64,000 bases of DNA from Dinghuibacter silviterrae. GTDB taxonomy: Bacteria > Bacteroidota > Bacteroidia > Chitinophagales > Chitinophagaceae. Within the stretch, counting starts at the first letter, position 1. Every line of letters begins with the position of its first letter. Location of the stretch: the NCBI RefSeq assembly GCF_004366355.1, contig NZ_SODV01000001.1:248001-312000 (forward strand). The letters run 5' to 3'. Below the pieces are notes generated by a model. The model was not told where the DNA came from. It did no database searches and was given only the letters and a program-made list of their open reading frames with translations. Both the position numbers and the translations under genes were made by a program. Shown in pieces: positions 26,062 through 34,451 of this stretch.

Positions 26062-29023
26062 GCACCAGGGTTCCCTTATAGAGTTGCTGCCGCCCCTCGG
26101 TGAAGGTGATCAGCGCCATGTACACATAAGCGCCCGGGGCGGCCGGCTGCCCATGTGCGGTACCGTCCCAGCCCAGGGAGGGGTCGTTGGGGAGGGCATT
26201 GGAGGATTCAAAAACGGGTTTGCCATACCGGTCGAATATGGCCAGGTGACGGATGCTTTGCACGTCCTTGCCCCCCATGATGAAAAAGATATCGTTCCGC
26301 CCGTCCCCGTTGGGGGTAAAGGCGCCGGGGATATTGACTTCCCCGCCGGTATATGTTTTGATCAGGGCGTAGGCGGTATCGATACAATAGTATTGATTCC
26401 GTACGACAACCCGGTATTGCTGGGTGTAGGGTGCCGTGAGCAACGGCTCCAGGCAGCCGGTGCAGGAGAGGTTTTCCCCGGGCGTCCATGACGCCAGCCC
26501 GGGAGCGCCGCCGCTCACCAGGGCGGTCATTTGCAGCGTGGCCCCTGTCGGCACACTGGTGTCCGAAGGTACCAGCACCAGGGAGAAAGGCGTGACGGCC
26601 ACGGACGCGCCGTTATTCGTGAAGTCGGTCTCGGGGATGCTGTCCTGGCCGTTCACCGACGCCCTCAGGCTGTCTCCGCCGGGGAAAGGCACGATCAGGT
26701 GATAGGAGACACACGGTGTGCCCACCAAGGCCGGGGTCACAAATACGGGCCCGCTCTGAAAGGCCACCGGTATACCCGCCCAAAGGCTGTCATACCCGTT
26801 GTTCATACAGACCGTAAAAGCAACCATCACGCTGTCCTTGTTATAACACTGGGTGGTATCGATCGTCATCGTAAAATCCGGCGGCAGGATCATGACGGGT
26901 ACGCTGTCGGAAACCGTGCAACCATATTGGGTCGTGACCCGCACGCGGACCATGCTTTTGCCAAAAACCTGGACCGATGGGGTCAGGCAATTCAGACAGC
27001 TCAGGTTGTACTGCGGTCCCGGCGCCCAGACAGCGGTAAAGGTTTCCTGGTCGCTCCCGACAATGTTCAGAAGGTAAGACGATTTGCGGATGACCTCCGT
27101 GTCGGCGGGTGTTATAGCAGCGGAGAACTGGAAGCCGCTGATGCTCGACTCGTTGTTGGTATAGTTTGATTCCAGGATAGGTGTGTTGGGCATGACCAGG
27201 GGGACCTTGGTGCTGCTGTCGTTGATGACCGCGTATAGCTGGTTCAATCCGATCTGTCCCGCAGCCAGGGTGACCTTATAGGCGATGTCGCAACAATTGC
27301 CCAGAATCGTACCCGGCACAAAGAATGGTTTTCCCAGGATATGCGCCGTGGGCGTAGAAGGATCCGCATCATAAAAGGTGACCGGGATGCCTTTGGGCAG
27401 GGGGGCATATCCTTCGTTACACACCACCACCGACGCCTGGAGGCTGTCTTCGTCGTAACAATGCACGTTCTCCAGGGTCAGTACGGCATCAGGCGTAGGG
27501 TCGGCAACCGGTATGATAAAGCCCTCCGTTGTATCAACACACGACCCGTTCGTGGCCACCAGGCGCATGGTGTCCGTCCCAGGGGTGTTGAAGGTGTAGG
27601 TCAGGTTCGGAGCGGTGGATACCACACTGTCATTGAGCAACCATTGATACGTCACCCCATTCACCGAACGGTTGGTGAATTGTATACTGTCCAGGTAAAT
27701 AGGATTCTTGGAGGCAATGGCTTGCTTGTCCGCATAAAACCGGGCCATCGTCCCGCACGAAACGATGACGTTGTCCGTATAAGACGCGTAGCACGAAGGA
27801 TTGGCGTTAAAGGCCTTCAGGCTGACCGTATAGGTACCGGAAGCGGGAACGGTATAGCTGAAGTTGGTGCCCGTAGACACCACGGCCCCGTTGACACTCC
27901 ATTGATACTGCGTGGCACCGGTCGAGGTGTTCGTAAAGTTCACCGTATTCCCCGGATTCGGATAAGGAAGATCCCTGGTAAAGGAAGCGATGCTCCCCTC
28001 CGTGCAGGCCGGCGTACATTCATTTTGCAAAAGGGAGCTCCGCACGGTCGCGATGGTCGCCTGCATCCGGACCGCCTGCCCCTGGGTAAATTCATTGATA
28101 CAGGGCGCATTCCCATAGCTCATGAAGTTTGAGATCAGGTCGGGCACGTCGGTGGTAAACCCGGACAACGTATCCGTGCTGCAGGAATTCACCGGCCGGT
28201 TGCAGGCAGGAGAGCTGAAGATGTCCCTTTGCGGGGGCGTGTCACAAACCATATCCCCATCCGTGGCGCAGTTGTTGTTTTTGCAATCCATCCCCTGGAA
28301 GGTATGGTAAAGCCCCAGGTAGTGACCCATTTCATGGGCCAGCAGTTTGCCAAAACCCGTCACGACAATCCCGTCCAACGTGCTCCCTGCACTGGGGGGC
28401 ATGGTGGCATAGCCCCCTTCGTTCATCCTTACCCAGGCCCCACACTGGAAAAGGGCGATGTCCTCCTTTTTCAGCGTGCTGACCACCCAGATGTTGACAT
28501 AGTGCGTGGGATCCCAGTCCACAAGGCCTTTAACCTTGTCGTCTTCCATATCCGCTTCTTCGTCCCCCAAGAAAGACGTGGTCCGTGTGATCCCCGTGGT
28601 ATTTCCACCAAGCGGATCGGTCTGGGCGAGGCAAAAATGAATATGTGTATTGGCGCCCGGCCCGGTGGCGTACACGCCGGTGTGCGCAAAGGCATCGTTA
28701 AGGTCCTGGACGGCGGCCACAATCTGTGCATCCGTGACAGCCGAAGGATTGGTTCCTACAATATGAAAAACGACGGGAAGCGTATAATCGACCAACGCCG
28801 GCTCTTTTTCCTCGGCCTTTAGGATTTGTTCGTTGATCCGTTGCTCCTGCAGCCTGAAGGTAGCGTCGAGACGTCCGTTGCGCATTCTTTGTTCGGTTCC
28901 GCAAGTGGAAGCGAAATAAGAGGCACTGATGGGATGCATATAGGAAGGAACCTGGCCACGGGCGGTGAGCGCGAGCATGCAGCAGATGAGTAGCGAGTAT
29001 AGACGGAATGTATTGGATTTCAT
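26051..29023 (-). CDS. Secreted M43-type metalloprotease with PKD repeats and T9SS type-B sorting domain
   Basis: 990-residue extracellular protein. Signal peptide (LLICCMLALTARGQ), then a metalloprotease domain with zinc site HEMGHYLGLYH (H230, E231, H234, H240), matching peptidase family M43. Next come two PKD-like beta domains (YQWSVNGAVVSTGTNF and YQWLLNDSVVSTAPNL), then CARDB-like repeats. The last 95 residues are a gliding-motility-type C-terminal domain (VNIPGAFTPNGDGRNDIFF to the end), the type-B signal for export by the type IX secretion system. No T9SS machinery gene lies in this window. It probably degrades protein outside the cell. Confidence 0.9.
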   Translation of the reverse strand: MKSNTFRLYSLLICCMLALTARGQVPSYMHPISASYFASTCGTEQRMRNGRLDATFRLQEQRINEQILKAEEKEPALVDYTLPVVFHIVGTNPSAVTDAQIVAAVQDLNDAFAHTGVYATGPGANTHIHFCLAQTDPLGGNTTGITRTTSFLGDEEADMEDDKVKGLVDWDPTHYVNIWVVSTLKKEDIALFQCGAWVRMNEGGYATMPPSAGSTLDGIVVTGFGKLLAHEMGHYLGLYHTFQGMDCKNNNCATDGDMVCDTPPQRDIFSSPACNRPVNSCSTDTLSGFTTDVPDLISNFMSYGNAPCINEFTQGQAVRMQATIATVRSSLLQNECTPACTEGSIASFTRDLPYPNPGNTVNFTNTSTGATQYQWSVNGAVVSTGTNFSYTVPASGTYTVSLKAFNANPSCYASYTDNVIVSCGTMARFYADKQAIASKNPIYLDSIQFTNRSVNGVTYQWLLNDSVVSTAPNLTYTFNTPGTDTMRLVATNGSCVDTTEGFIIPVADPTPDAVLTLENVHCYDEDSLQASVVVCNEGYAPLPKGIPVTFYDADPSTPTAHILGKPFFVPGTILGNCCDIAYKVTLAAGQIGLNQLYAVINDSSTKVPLVMPNTPILESNYTNNESSISGFQFSAAITPADTEVIRKSSYLLNIVGSDQETFTAVWAPGPQYNLSCLNCLTPSVQVFGKSMVRVRVTTQYGCTVSDSVPVMILPPDFTMTIDTTQCYNKDSVMVAFTVCMNNGYDSLWAGIPVAFQSGPVFVTPALVGTPCVSYHLIVPFPGGDSLRASVNGQDSIPETDFTNNGASVAVTPFSLVLVPSDTSVPTGATLQMTALVSGGAPGLASWTPGENLSCTGCLEPLLTAPYTQQYRVVVRNQYYCIDTAYALIKTYTGGEVNIPGAFTPNGDGRNDIFFIMGGKDVQSIRHLAIFDRYGKPVFESSNALPNDPSLGWDGTAHGQPAAPGAYVYMALITFTEGRQQLYKGTLVLIR

Positions 29024-29065
29024 TGGGTAGTGGCAACCAAATATACTTCAAAAAGTATACCATTC

Positions 29066-29445
29066 CTAGAATTTATACGCCAGTCCTACCCCTCCGGGAC
29101 CGACCCGCATCTCCAGATTCTTCAGATTGTTGTTCAAACGCACGGAGTTCCTGTGATGCAGCAGGATCATGAGCGCATCCATGACCCCCAGGCAGCCGCC
29201 CTGTATAGAAATACTACTACCATATCCCCGGTATTGCTCCTTCGATACGACGTTTGATTCCGACATCCCTCGTTCCCTCAGATAGAAACCGCCGGTGATA
29301 TACACGAGGTCGATACAAAACCGCCCAACGCCTCCATGGCGTTGCGGGTATACGTATTGCGGCTGACGGCCAGGCTATCGTTAAAGCTGTTTTGGCTCAA
29401 CCCACGGATAGAAATGAGCAAGGCCACGACGAGGAACTTTTTCAT
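29066..29445 (-). pseudogene. Frameshifted small exported protein
   Basis: Two overlapping frames read as one protein if a single base is added. Frame one starts at ATG 29445 with a signal peptide (MKKFLVVALLISIRGLSQ) and runs to MEALGGF. At a run of four T (minus strand, around 29317-29320) it shifts; the second frame continues CIDLVYITGGFYLRERG through to a TAG at 29068. With one more T the product would be 126 residues. Either the gene has decayed or the sequence has a homopolymer error. The protein is not recognised; the second part is rich in Gly and Leu. Confidence 0.55.
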
Positions 29446-29517
29446 ACCCTTAAGATACGAACCGGCGGCCCACTTGGATGCCGCACCTGCGAAAAGACGC
29501 CCCAGCGGCCTTGCCAT

Positions 29518-29542
29518 AAAAAAAGCCGCCCTTTCGGGCGGC
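29518..29542 (-). terminator. Rho-independent terminator after the small periplasmic protein gene
   Basis: Perfect stem GCCGCCC/GGGCGGC (29525-29542) with a four-base loop, followed on the minus strand by seven U (29518-29524). It lies 35 bases after the stop of the gene at 29577-29906, so it should end that transcript. Confidence 0.85.
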
Positions 29543-29576
29543 CTGCTGTATTCAAAACCATCTGCGTATGGAATAA

Positions 29577-29906
29577 TTAATGACGATAGATCTGGCGGCT
29601 GATATGATTCTCCTGGTGGTTTAACAACCGTTGATCACCCCTGGTGATATGACCGTGGTCGAGGCGGGCCATAGACCGTTCTTCCATCCGGACATCATGG
29701 TCTTCACGATGGAGTTTAAAGGCCTCCGCGCGGCTCATCCGCCCGTCGTCCACCTTCCGGTCGATCCGGCCGTATTGGTTACCCAGGCGGTCATTGACCT
29801 GGTCGCGGCGGGGATGCGTTTGAGCAAAATGTCCGTCGGCAAAAGAACTGGTAGTGATCAGAAGACCGGCAGCCATCAACATCGTAGTAAAGATTTTCGT
29901 TTTCAT
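29577..29906 (-). CDS. Small basic-acidic periplasmic protein
   Basis: 109 residues with a signal peptide (MKTKIFTTMLMAAGLLITTSSFA) and a mature part extremely rich in Arg, His, Asp and Gln, arranged as amphipathic helices (RDQVNDRLGNQYGRIDRKVD). I recognise the general type, short exported helical proteins often induced under envelope stress, but cannot name a family. A strong terminator follows, so the gene is monocistronic or last in its unit. It lies downstream of the sterol-desaturase-like gene with a 57-base gap. Confidence 0.7.
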   Translation of the reverse strand: MKTKIFTTMLMAAGLLITTSSFADGHFAQTHPRRDQVNDRLGNQYGRIDRKVDDGRMSRAEAFKLHREDHDVRMEERSMARLDHGHITRGDQRLLNHQENHISRQIYRH

Positions 29907-29963
29907 AATTCTAGTTTTTCGTGTTGTATATAGGATCTTCTACCGTTCTTTTCGTTTAAGGCT

Positions 29964-30983
29964 TTAACCATTTTTAACGATTGCCTCTCCGCCCACCATG
30001 GGGCCGTCCGCGGAAAGTTCGCTACCGGGTTTCTTCGACTTGAACAACGGCCACAGGAATTGCACATACCACTCCTCCTGCTGGTAGTGTTTGATCCCAA
30101 ACGTCTGGGGGTATCTGCGGGTGATGATCCCCGTGCCAAAGAAGATGTCCCAGAGAAAAAACATATTCCCGAAATTGCCTTTGTAGTGCCCTACCCCGTC
30201 GCCGGTGGTATCGGCATGATGCGCCTGGTGGGTAGCGGGTGTGGAAATCAGCCGCTCCAACACCCAGGCGATCGGATGAAGCACCCTGTATTTATAAAAG
30301 GGCTTGTCCCAGGGTATGCTGGAATGGGCCGACAGGGTGATCAGCGACTTGATGCCCCCGACGAAAAGCGCGGGATAGCCCAGACCCAGGTACACCAGCG
30401 CAGCCGTCAGATAAGTCTGGGAAAAGAAAATCGTATAAATGATGTTTTGCCGGCTGGCCATCGCCATCCCCATATAGGGTGCCGAGTGATGCGTCCGGTG
30501 GAACCGCCACAGGAAAGGCACCTGGTGGTGCAGCCGGTGGTACCAATATTGCGTCAGGTCGTCCGCCACCGCGATGATAAAAAAGCCCCACCAGAAGGGT
30601 ACCCAGGCAAAGGTCCCCTTCAAACCCGGGAGGGCAAGGGGCAACAACCTTAGCGTGGTATACGTCAGCAACGGACGGATGATGATCTTTGGTGCGATAA
30701 AGCAGACGATGTCCAGAAACCTTTCATTCCGCGTCCACTTACGCTCGTACAAACCATAGCCGAACTCGACGAGGCCGACCACCACCATGATGGCCGGCAG
30801 GCCCCAGGTAGACAGGTTCTGGAAGACCGCCTCCAGGAACGCCGGTGCCTTGAATCCCAGCGTAGGCGTCACCGTATGCAGCCAGGGACGGCTGCCCGTC
30901 AGCCGGAAGGTCAGCAACATCAAGGCCAGCGGGGCGAGGTAGAGAAAGACGCTGATGACCGCGTCCCGGGTAATTTTTTTCAT
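29964..30983 (-). CDS. Sterol desaturase / fatty acid hydroxylase-family membrane enzyme
   Basis: Integral membrane di-iron oxygenase of 339 residues. The His clusters are present: WYHRLHHQVPFLWRFHRTHH (HxxxHH plus HxxHH) and THQAHHADT later. At least four membrane helices flank them. Members hydroxylate or desaturate lipids, carotenoids or sterols. It begins 11 bases after a 38-residue membrane peptide gene, which in turn overlaps the sulfatase stop, so it looks like the last gene of the susC operon. Confidence 0.88.
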   Translation of the reverse strand: MKKITRDAVISVFLYLAPLALMLLTFRLTGSRPWLHTVTPTLGFKAPAFLEAVFQNLSTWGLPAIMVVVGLVEFGYGLYERKWTRNERFLDIVCFIAPKIIIRPLLTYTTLRLLPLALPGLKGTFAWVPFWWGFFIIAVADDLTQYWYHRLHHQVPFLWRFHRTHHSAPYMGMAMASRQNIIYTIFFSQTYLTAALVYLGLGYPALFVGGIKSLITLSAHSSIPWDKPFYKYRVLHPIAWVLERLISTPATHQAHHADTTGDGVGHYKGNFGNMFFLWDIFFGTGIITRRYPQTFGIKHYQQEEWYVQFLWPLFKSKKPGSELSADGPMVGGEAIVKNG

Positions 30984-30994
30984 AACGATAGCGA

Positions 30995-31111
30995 TTATAG
31001 GATGTGACGAATCAACCAGAGCCCGCCGAAAAACAACAGGAACGGCACCAGGGCGATGACGATACCCACGGCGATCTTCCTTAGCAAAATGTCAACGTCA
31101 TGGATGATCAT
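30995..31111 (-). CDS. 38-residue single-helix membrane peptide
   Basis: Start ATG 31111, stop TAA 30997-30995. A short polar N-terminus (MIIHDVDILLRK) is followed by one strong transmembrane helix (VGIVIALVPFLLFFGGLWLI) and a positive tail (RHIL). It overlaps the sulfatase stop by 14 bases and ends 11 bases before the sterol-desaturase-like gene, so it is placed and spaced like a real operon member. It may be a subunit or modulator of that membrane enzyme. No homologue is known to me. Confidence 0.5.
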   Translation of the reverse strand: MIIHDVDILLRKIAVGIVIALVPFLLFFGGLWLIRHIL

Positions 31112-32921
31112 AAAGGACGGTTTTATGGAATTTCCGTGTGAACACGTCTTGCCAATCGATAAAGGGATAGATGTTGTACCGCTTGGCGTCGGTCTCGAAC
31201 TGGGCCTTTAGCTCGGCCAGCTTTTCGGGGTATTTCGACGCCAGGTCGACCTGTTCGTTAAAGTCTTCGTCCAGGTGGTACAGCTCCCAGGTATCCTTGT
31301 CATAGTCCCTGTGAATCGACGTATCCGGACCACCCGGCCGGCTCAGGTCCAGGATGTCCGGGTGGTGATAGACCTCGGCTTTCCAGCCGTCCTTGTATAC
31401 CGAGCGTGCACCGAAGATGTAATAGTATTGTTCCGTATGACGGGAAGGCGCGTTACGGTCGGTAAAAGAATAGACCAGCGAGGTCCCCTGCAGCGTGTCC
31501 TGGGTCACGCCCCGGATCTGCGAGGGGAACGGTATGCCCAGGAATTCCAGGGTCGTCGGCAGCAGGTCGTTAACGTGTCCGTACTGGGTACGAATGCTCC
31601 CGGCGTCCGTAATGCCTTTGGGGTAGTAAACGATAAGCGGGTTCCGCGTTCCGCCCTCGGCGTTGGCGTCCTGCTTCCAGTATTTAAAGGGCGTATTGGC
31701 GGCCTGGGCCCATCCCAGGGGATAGTTGGTATTGTGCCCCTGGGGCGTACCGACCTCCCCTAAGGAGTCGAGGTTCCTGCGGACCGCTTCTTCCTCGGGT
31801 AAACTCCGGCTGAGCGTTCCCCTGTTGATCGTACCGGCCAGGGTCCCTTCCTTACTCGCCCCGTTGTCCCCGATGATCACGAAGATGAGGGTGTGGTCCA
31901 GTTGTCCGCTTTCCCGCAAATAATCAACCAGTCTTCCGACCTGGTGATCCGCATAGGTAAGGTATCCCGCGTATACTTCCATAAACCGCGCGTACACCTT
32001 TTTCTGGTCCGCCGTCAGGCTGTTCCACGCCTTGATATTCGGATTCCGGGCAGGCAGGGTGGCGGTGGCGGGGATGATCCCCAGGCGCTTTTGATTCTCG
32101 AAAACGCGCTCCCGGAAAACATCCCATCCTTCATCAAACTTGCCTTTATACAGGTCGCTCCACTCATGAGAAACCTGGTGGGGTGCATGCGTCGCGCCCG
32201 GGGCATAGTACAGGAAAAAGGGTTTCGTGGGCGCCGCCTTGTGCTGGGCCTGGATAAATGCGATGGCCTTATCCGTGATCTGCTCGTTAAGGTTTCGCCC
32301 GTCGGGTTTTACGTGGGCGTTGTCTTCTACCAGGTCCGGCTGGTACTGGTCTGTCTGTGACCCCAGGAAACCAAAAAAGCGTTCAAACCCTTTCCCGCTG
32401 GGCCAGCGATCAAACGGCCCCGCGTCGGTGGCATCCTCGTCCGGGGTCAAACCGTATTTACCCACGGCAAAAGTATTATACCCATTGTCCCTGAGGATCT
32501 CCGCAATCGTTCCATCCTTGGACGGTATGCGCCCGTCATACCCGGGAAAACCCGCCGACAGGCTGATGTGCGAAAACCCGCCTTCGTGGACGAAATGGTG
32601 ATTCCGTCCCGTCAGCAGCGCCGACCGCGTCGGCGCGCAGATGCCGCAAGTGTGGAAGTTTGTATAGCGAAGACCGGCCGCGGCCAGGCTGTCGAAAGTA
32701 GGGGTACGGATCACGCCCCCAAAGGTGCTGCTGGCGCCAAAGCCGACGTCATCCAAAATGATCCAGATCACGTTGGGTGCTCCTTGGGGCGCCCGCGTGG
32801 GTTGTTGCCACCATTCGGTCGATTCGGCCAGCGTCCGGCCCACGGTTCCCTTGTAGGTTTGGGCGGTCGCGGGCAGGGTCAGTGCTGCCATGATGCCCGC
32901 TGTCAATAAGGTTTTGCGCAT
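31098..32921 (-). CDS. Arylsulfatase (formylglycine-dependent)
   Basis: Exported sulfatase of 607 residues. ATG 32921 opens a clean signal peptide (MRKTLLTAGIMAALTLPATAQ). The metal-binding NVIWIILDDVGFG motif is followed by the sulfatase signature CAPTRSALLTG with C95, the residue oxidised to formylglycine. DHQVGRLVDYL and IGDNGASKEG complete the active site. The overall pattern (TRAPQGAPNV, long C-terminal domain) resembles the Pseudomonas AtsA branch, which acts on aryl or alkyl sulfates. The gene is 17 bases downstream of susD. A maturase must be encoded elsewhere. Confidence 0.92.
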   Translation of the reverse strand: MRKTLLTAGIMAALTLPATAQTYKGTVGRTLAESTEWWQQPTRAPQGAPNVIWIILDDVGFGASSTFGGVIRTPTFDSLAAAGLRYTNFHTCGICAPTRSALLTGRNHHFVHEGGFSHISLSAGFPGYDGRIPSKDGTIAEILRDNGYNTFAVGKYGLTPDEDATDAGPFDRWPSGKGFERFFGFLGSQTDQYQPDLVEDNAHVKPDGRNLNEQITDKAIAFIQAQHKAAPTKPFFLYYAPGATHAPHQVSHEWSDLYKGKFDEGWDVFRERVFENQKRLGIIPATATLPARNPNIKAWNSLTADQKKVYARFMEVYAGYLTYADHQVGRLVDYLRESGQLDHTLIFVIIGDNGASKEGTLAGTINRGTLSRSLPEEEAVRRNLDSLGEVGTPQGHNTNYPLGWAQAANTPFKYWKQDANAEGGTRNPLIVYYPKGITDAGSIRTQYGHVNDLLPTTLEFLGIPFPSQIRGVTQDTLQGTSLVYSFTDRNAPSRHTEQYYYIFGARSVYKDGWKAEVYHHPDILDLSRPGGPDTSIHRDYDKDTWELYHLDEDFNEQVDLASKYPEKLAELKAQFETDAKRYNIYPFIDWQDVFTRKFHKTVLYDHP

Positions 32922-32938
32922 ATTTTTTTGTTTATGGT

Positions 32939-34417
32939 CTACCACCCCGCGTTTTGCGTGAGTAGGGAATTGAGTTGTATTTCGGTGAGCGGAATAGGGA
33001 AAAGCGTATCCTTGACCGCGGCGCCACCCCCGTTGGCCACCTGCTTGGCTGCAATGGTGGTGACGGCGTCAAACAAATACGTACCGCCCCTGCGCGCCAG
33101 GTCGAACCAGCGCTGCCCCTCCTGTATGAATTCCTTTCGGCGTTCCAGAAAAACGGAGTCGCGGAAGGCCGCCTGCGTTAACCCGGTCGACAGGTCGCCG
33201 ATCCCGGCCCTTTCGCGGACCTGGTTGATCGCCGTATAAGCGCTCCCCGTGGGCCCCTGGAGTTCGTTCAATACCTCCGCCTTTAACAACAGGATCTCGG
33301 CATACCGGATGACCGGGTAATTCAAACCGCTCTTGCTTTGATTGCTCAGCGGGGAAAGGCTATAATCGACAAATTTGTTCAGATAAGGCGTATAAGCATT
33401 TTGAAAGACCACGGTCTGCCCCGTGGCTGCGTTGTACTGAGTGGTGTAAAAGGTCACAACCTTCCGCGTATCCGCGTTGGAGAACAATTGGGAAACGCTG
33501 CTGTCCGCGGGAACGTCGGCCGGCCAGACCGACGTATTAAAGGAGGCGAAGCTCAGGCTTAGAAATTGTTCGCTGTTCACGGCCCCCAGGTTGCTCTCGA
33601 ACTGCACCGAGAAAATATGCTCGATCCCGTTCTTGGTCGCCTTTTGAAAGGCGTCCCTGAAATTCGGGAACAAGCCATACAATCCGCTGTTAGTGACCGT
33701 GTCGATCTCCGAAAGCGCGTCCGTCCAGTCCCTGCGGGTCACATACACCTTTGCCAGCAAGGCGTGCGCCGCCCCGCTGGTGGCCCTTCCTATATTTGCC
33801 CCGGTGTAGATCGCCGGCAGTTGGGTCGCATCGTTGAGGTCATTGATGATCTGCGCATAGATGCTGTCCACCGAAGACCGGGGAATCTTGAGCGCATTGA
33901 CGTTGACCGTGGCGGGATCGTGCAGCACCAGGGGCACGGGCCCGAACATCCGCACCAGGTTGAAATAGAGAAGGGCGCGTATAAACTTGGCCTCCCGTAC
34001 CAACCGGGGCCGGAGCGTCGTATCGGCAAACTGGGTCAGCGGTATTTGCGGGATGTTGTCAATCGCTACGTTGGCCCGGCTGATCCCATAATAGTGCTGT
34101 TGCCAGGTCTTATGGACCCTGTCGTTGGACGATACATAGGTTTCCGTCCCCAGCGCCCGTACATCGGGATTGGTATTCGACGGACTGTATACCTGGTTGT
34201 CGCTCGCATTTTCTATGAGCAGGTTGAGGTTACGGCCATAGATCGGAAAGTCACCGGCCGGATCGCTGTTCAGCGTACTGTAGACCGCCGTTACGGCCGC
34301 CACGGCATCCGACGAGGTCTTATAAAACTGGGAGCTCACGATCTCCGAATTGGGGTTCTCCGAGAGCTTATTGCAGGAGACCACCAGCAAAGCTGCCGGC
34401 AAAAATATTTTCTTCAT
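32939..34417 (-). CDS. SusD/RagB-family outer-membrane lipoprotein
   Basis: Surface lipoprotein of 492 residues. Lipoprotein signal MKKIFLPAALLVVSC, with Cys15 as lipidation site. TPR-type helices carry the SusD core (FIRALLYFNLVRMFGPVPLV) and the C-terminus has ERRKEFIQEGQRWFDLARRG, both typical of SusD/RagB. It lies 34 bases downstream of the SusC gene and is the substrate-binding lid for that channel. With a sulfatase next in line, the ligand is probably sulfated. Confidence 0.93.
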   Translation of the reverse strand: MKKIFLPAALLVVSCNKLSENPNSEIVSSQFYKTSSDAVAAVTAVYSTLNSDPAGDFPIYGRNLNLLIENASDNQVYSPSNTNPDVRALGTETYVSSNDRVHKTWQQHYYGISRANVAIDNIPQIPLTQFADTTLRPRLVREAKFIRALLYFNLVRMFGPVPLVLHDPATVNVNALKIPRSSVDSIYAQIINDLNDATQLPAIYTGANIGRATSGAAHALLAKVYVTRRDWTDALSEIDTVTNSGLYGLFPNFRDAFQKATKNGIEHIFSVQFESNLGAVNSEQFLSLSFASFNTSVWPADVPADSSVSQLFSNADTRKVVTFYTTQYNAATGQTVVFQNAYTPYLNKFVDYSLSPLSNQSKSGLNYPVIRYAEILLLKAEVLNELQGPTGSAYTAINQVRERAGIGDLSTGLTQAAFRDSVFLERRKEFIQEGQRWFDLARRGGTYLFDAVTTIAAKQVANGGGAAVKDTLFPIPLTEIQLNSLLTQNAGW

Positions 34418-34451
34418 CGAAATTCATTTTTGAGTTGCGCCTGCGGCGCCA

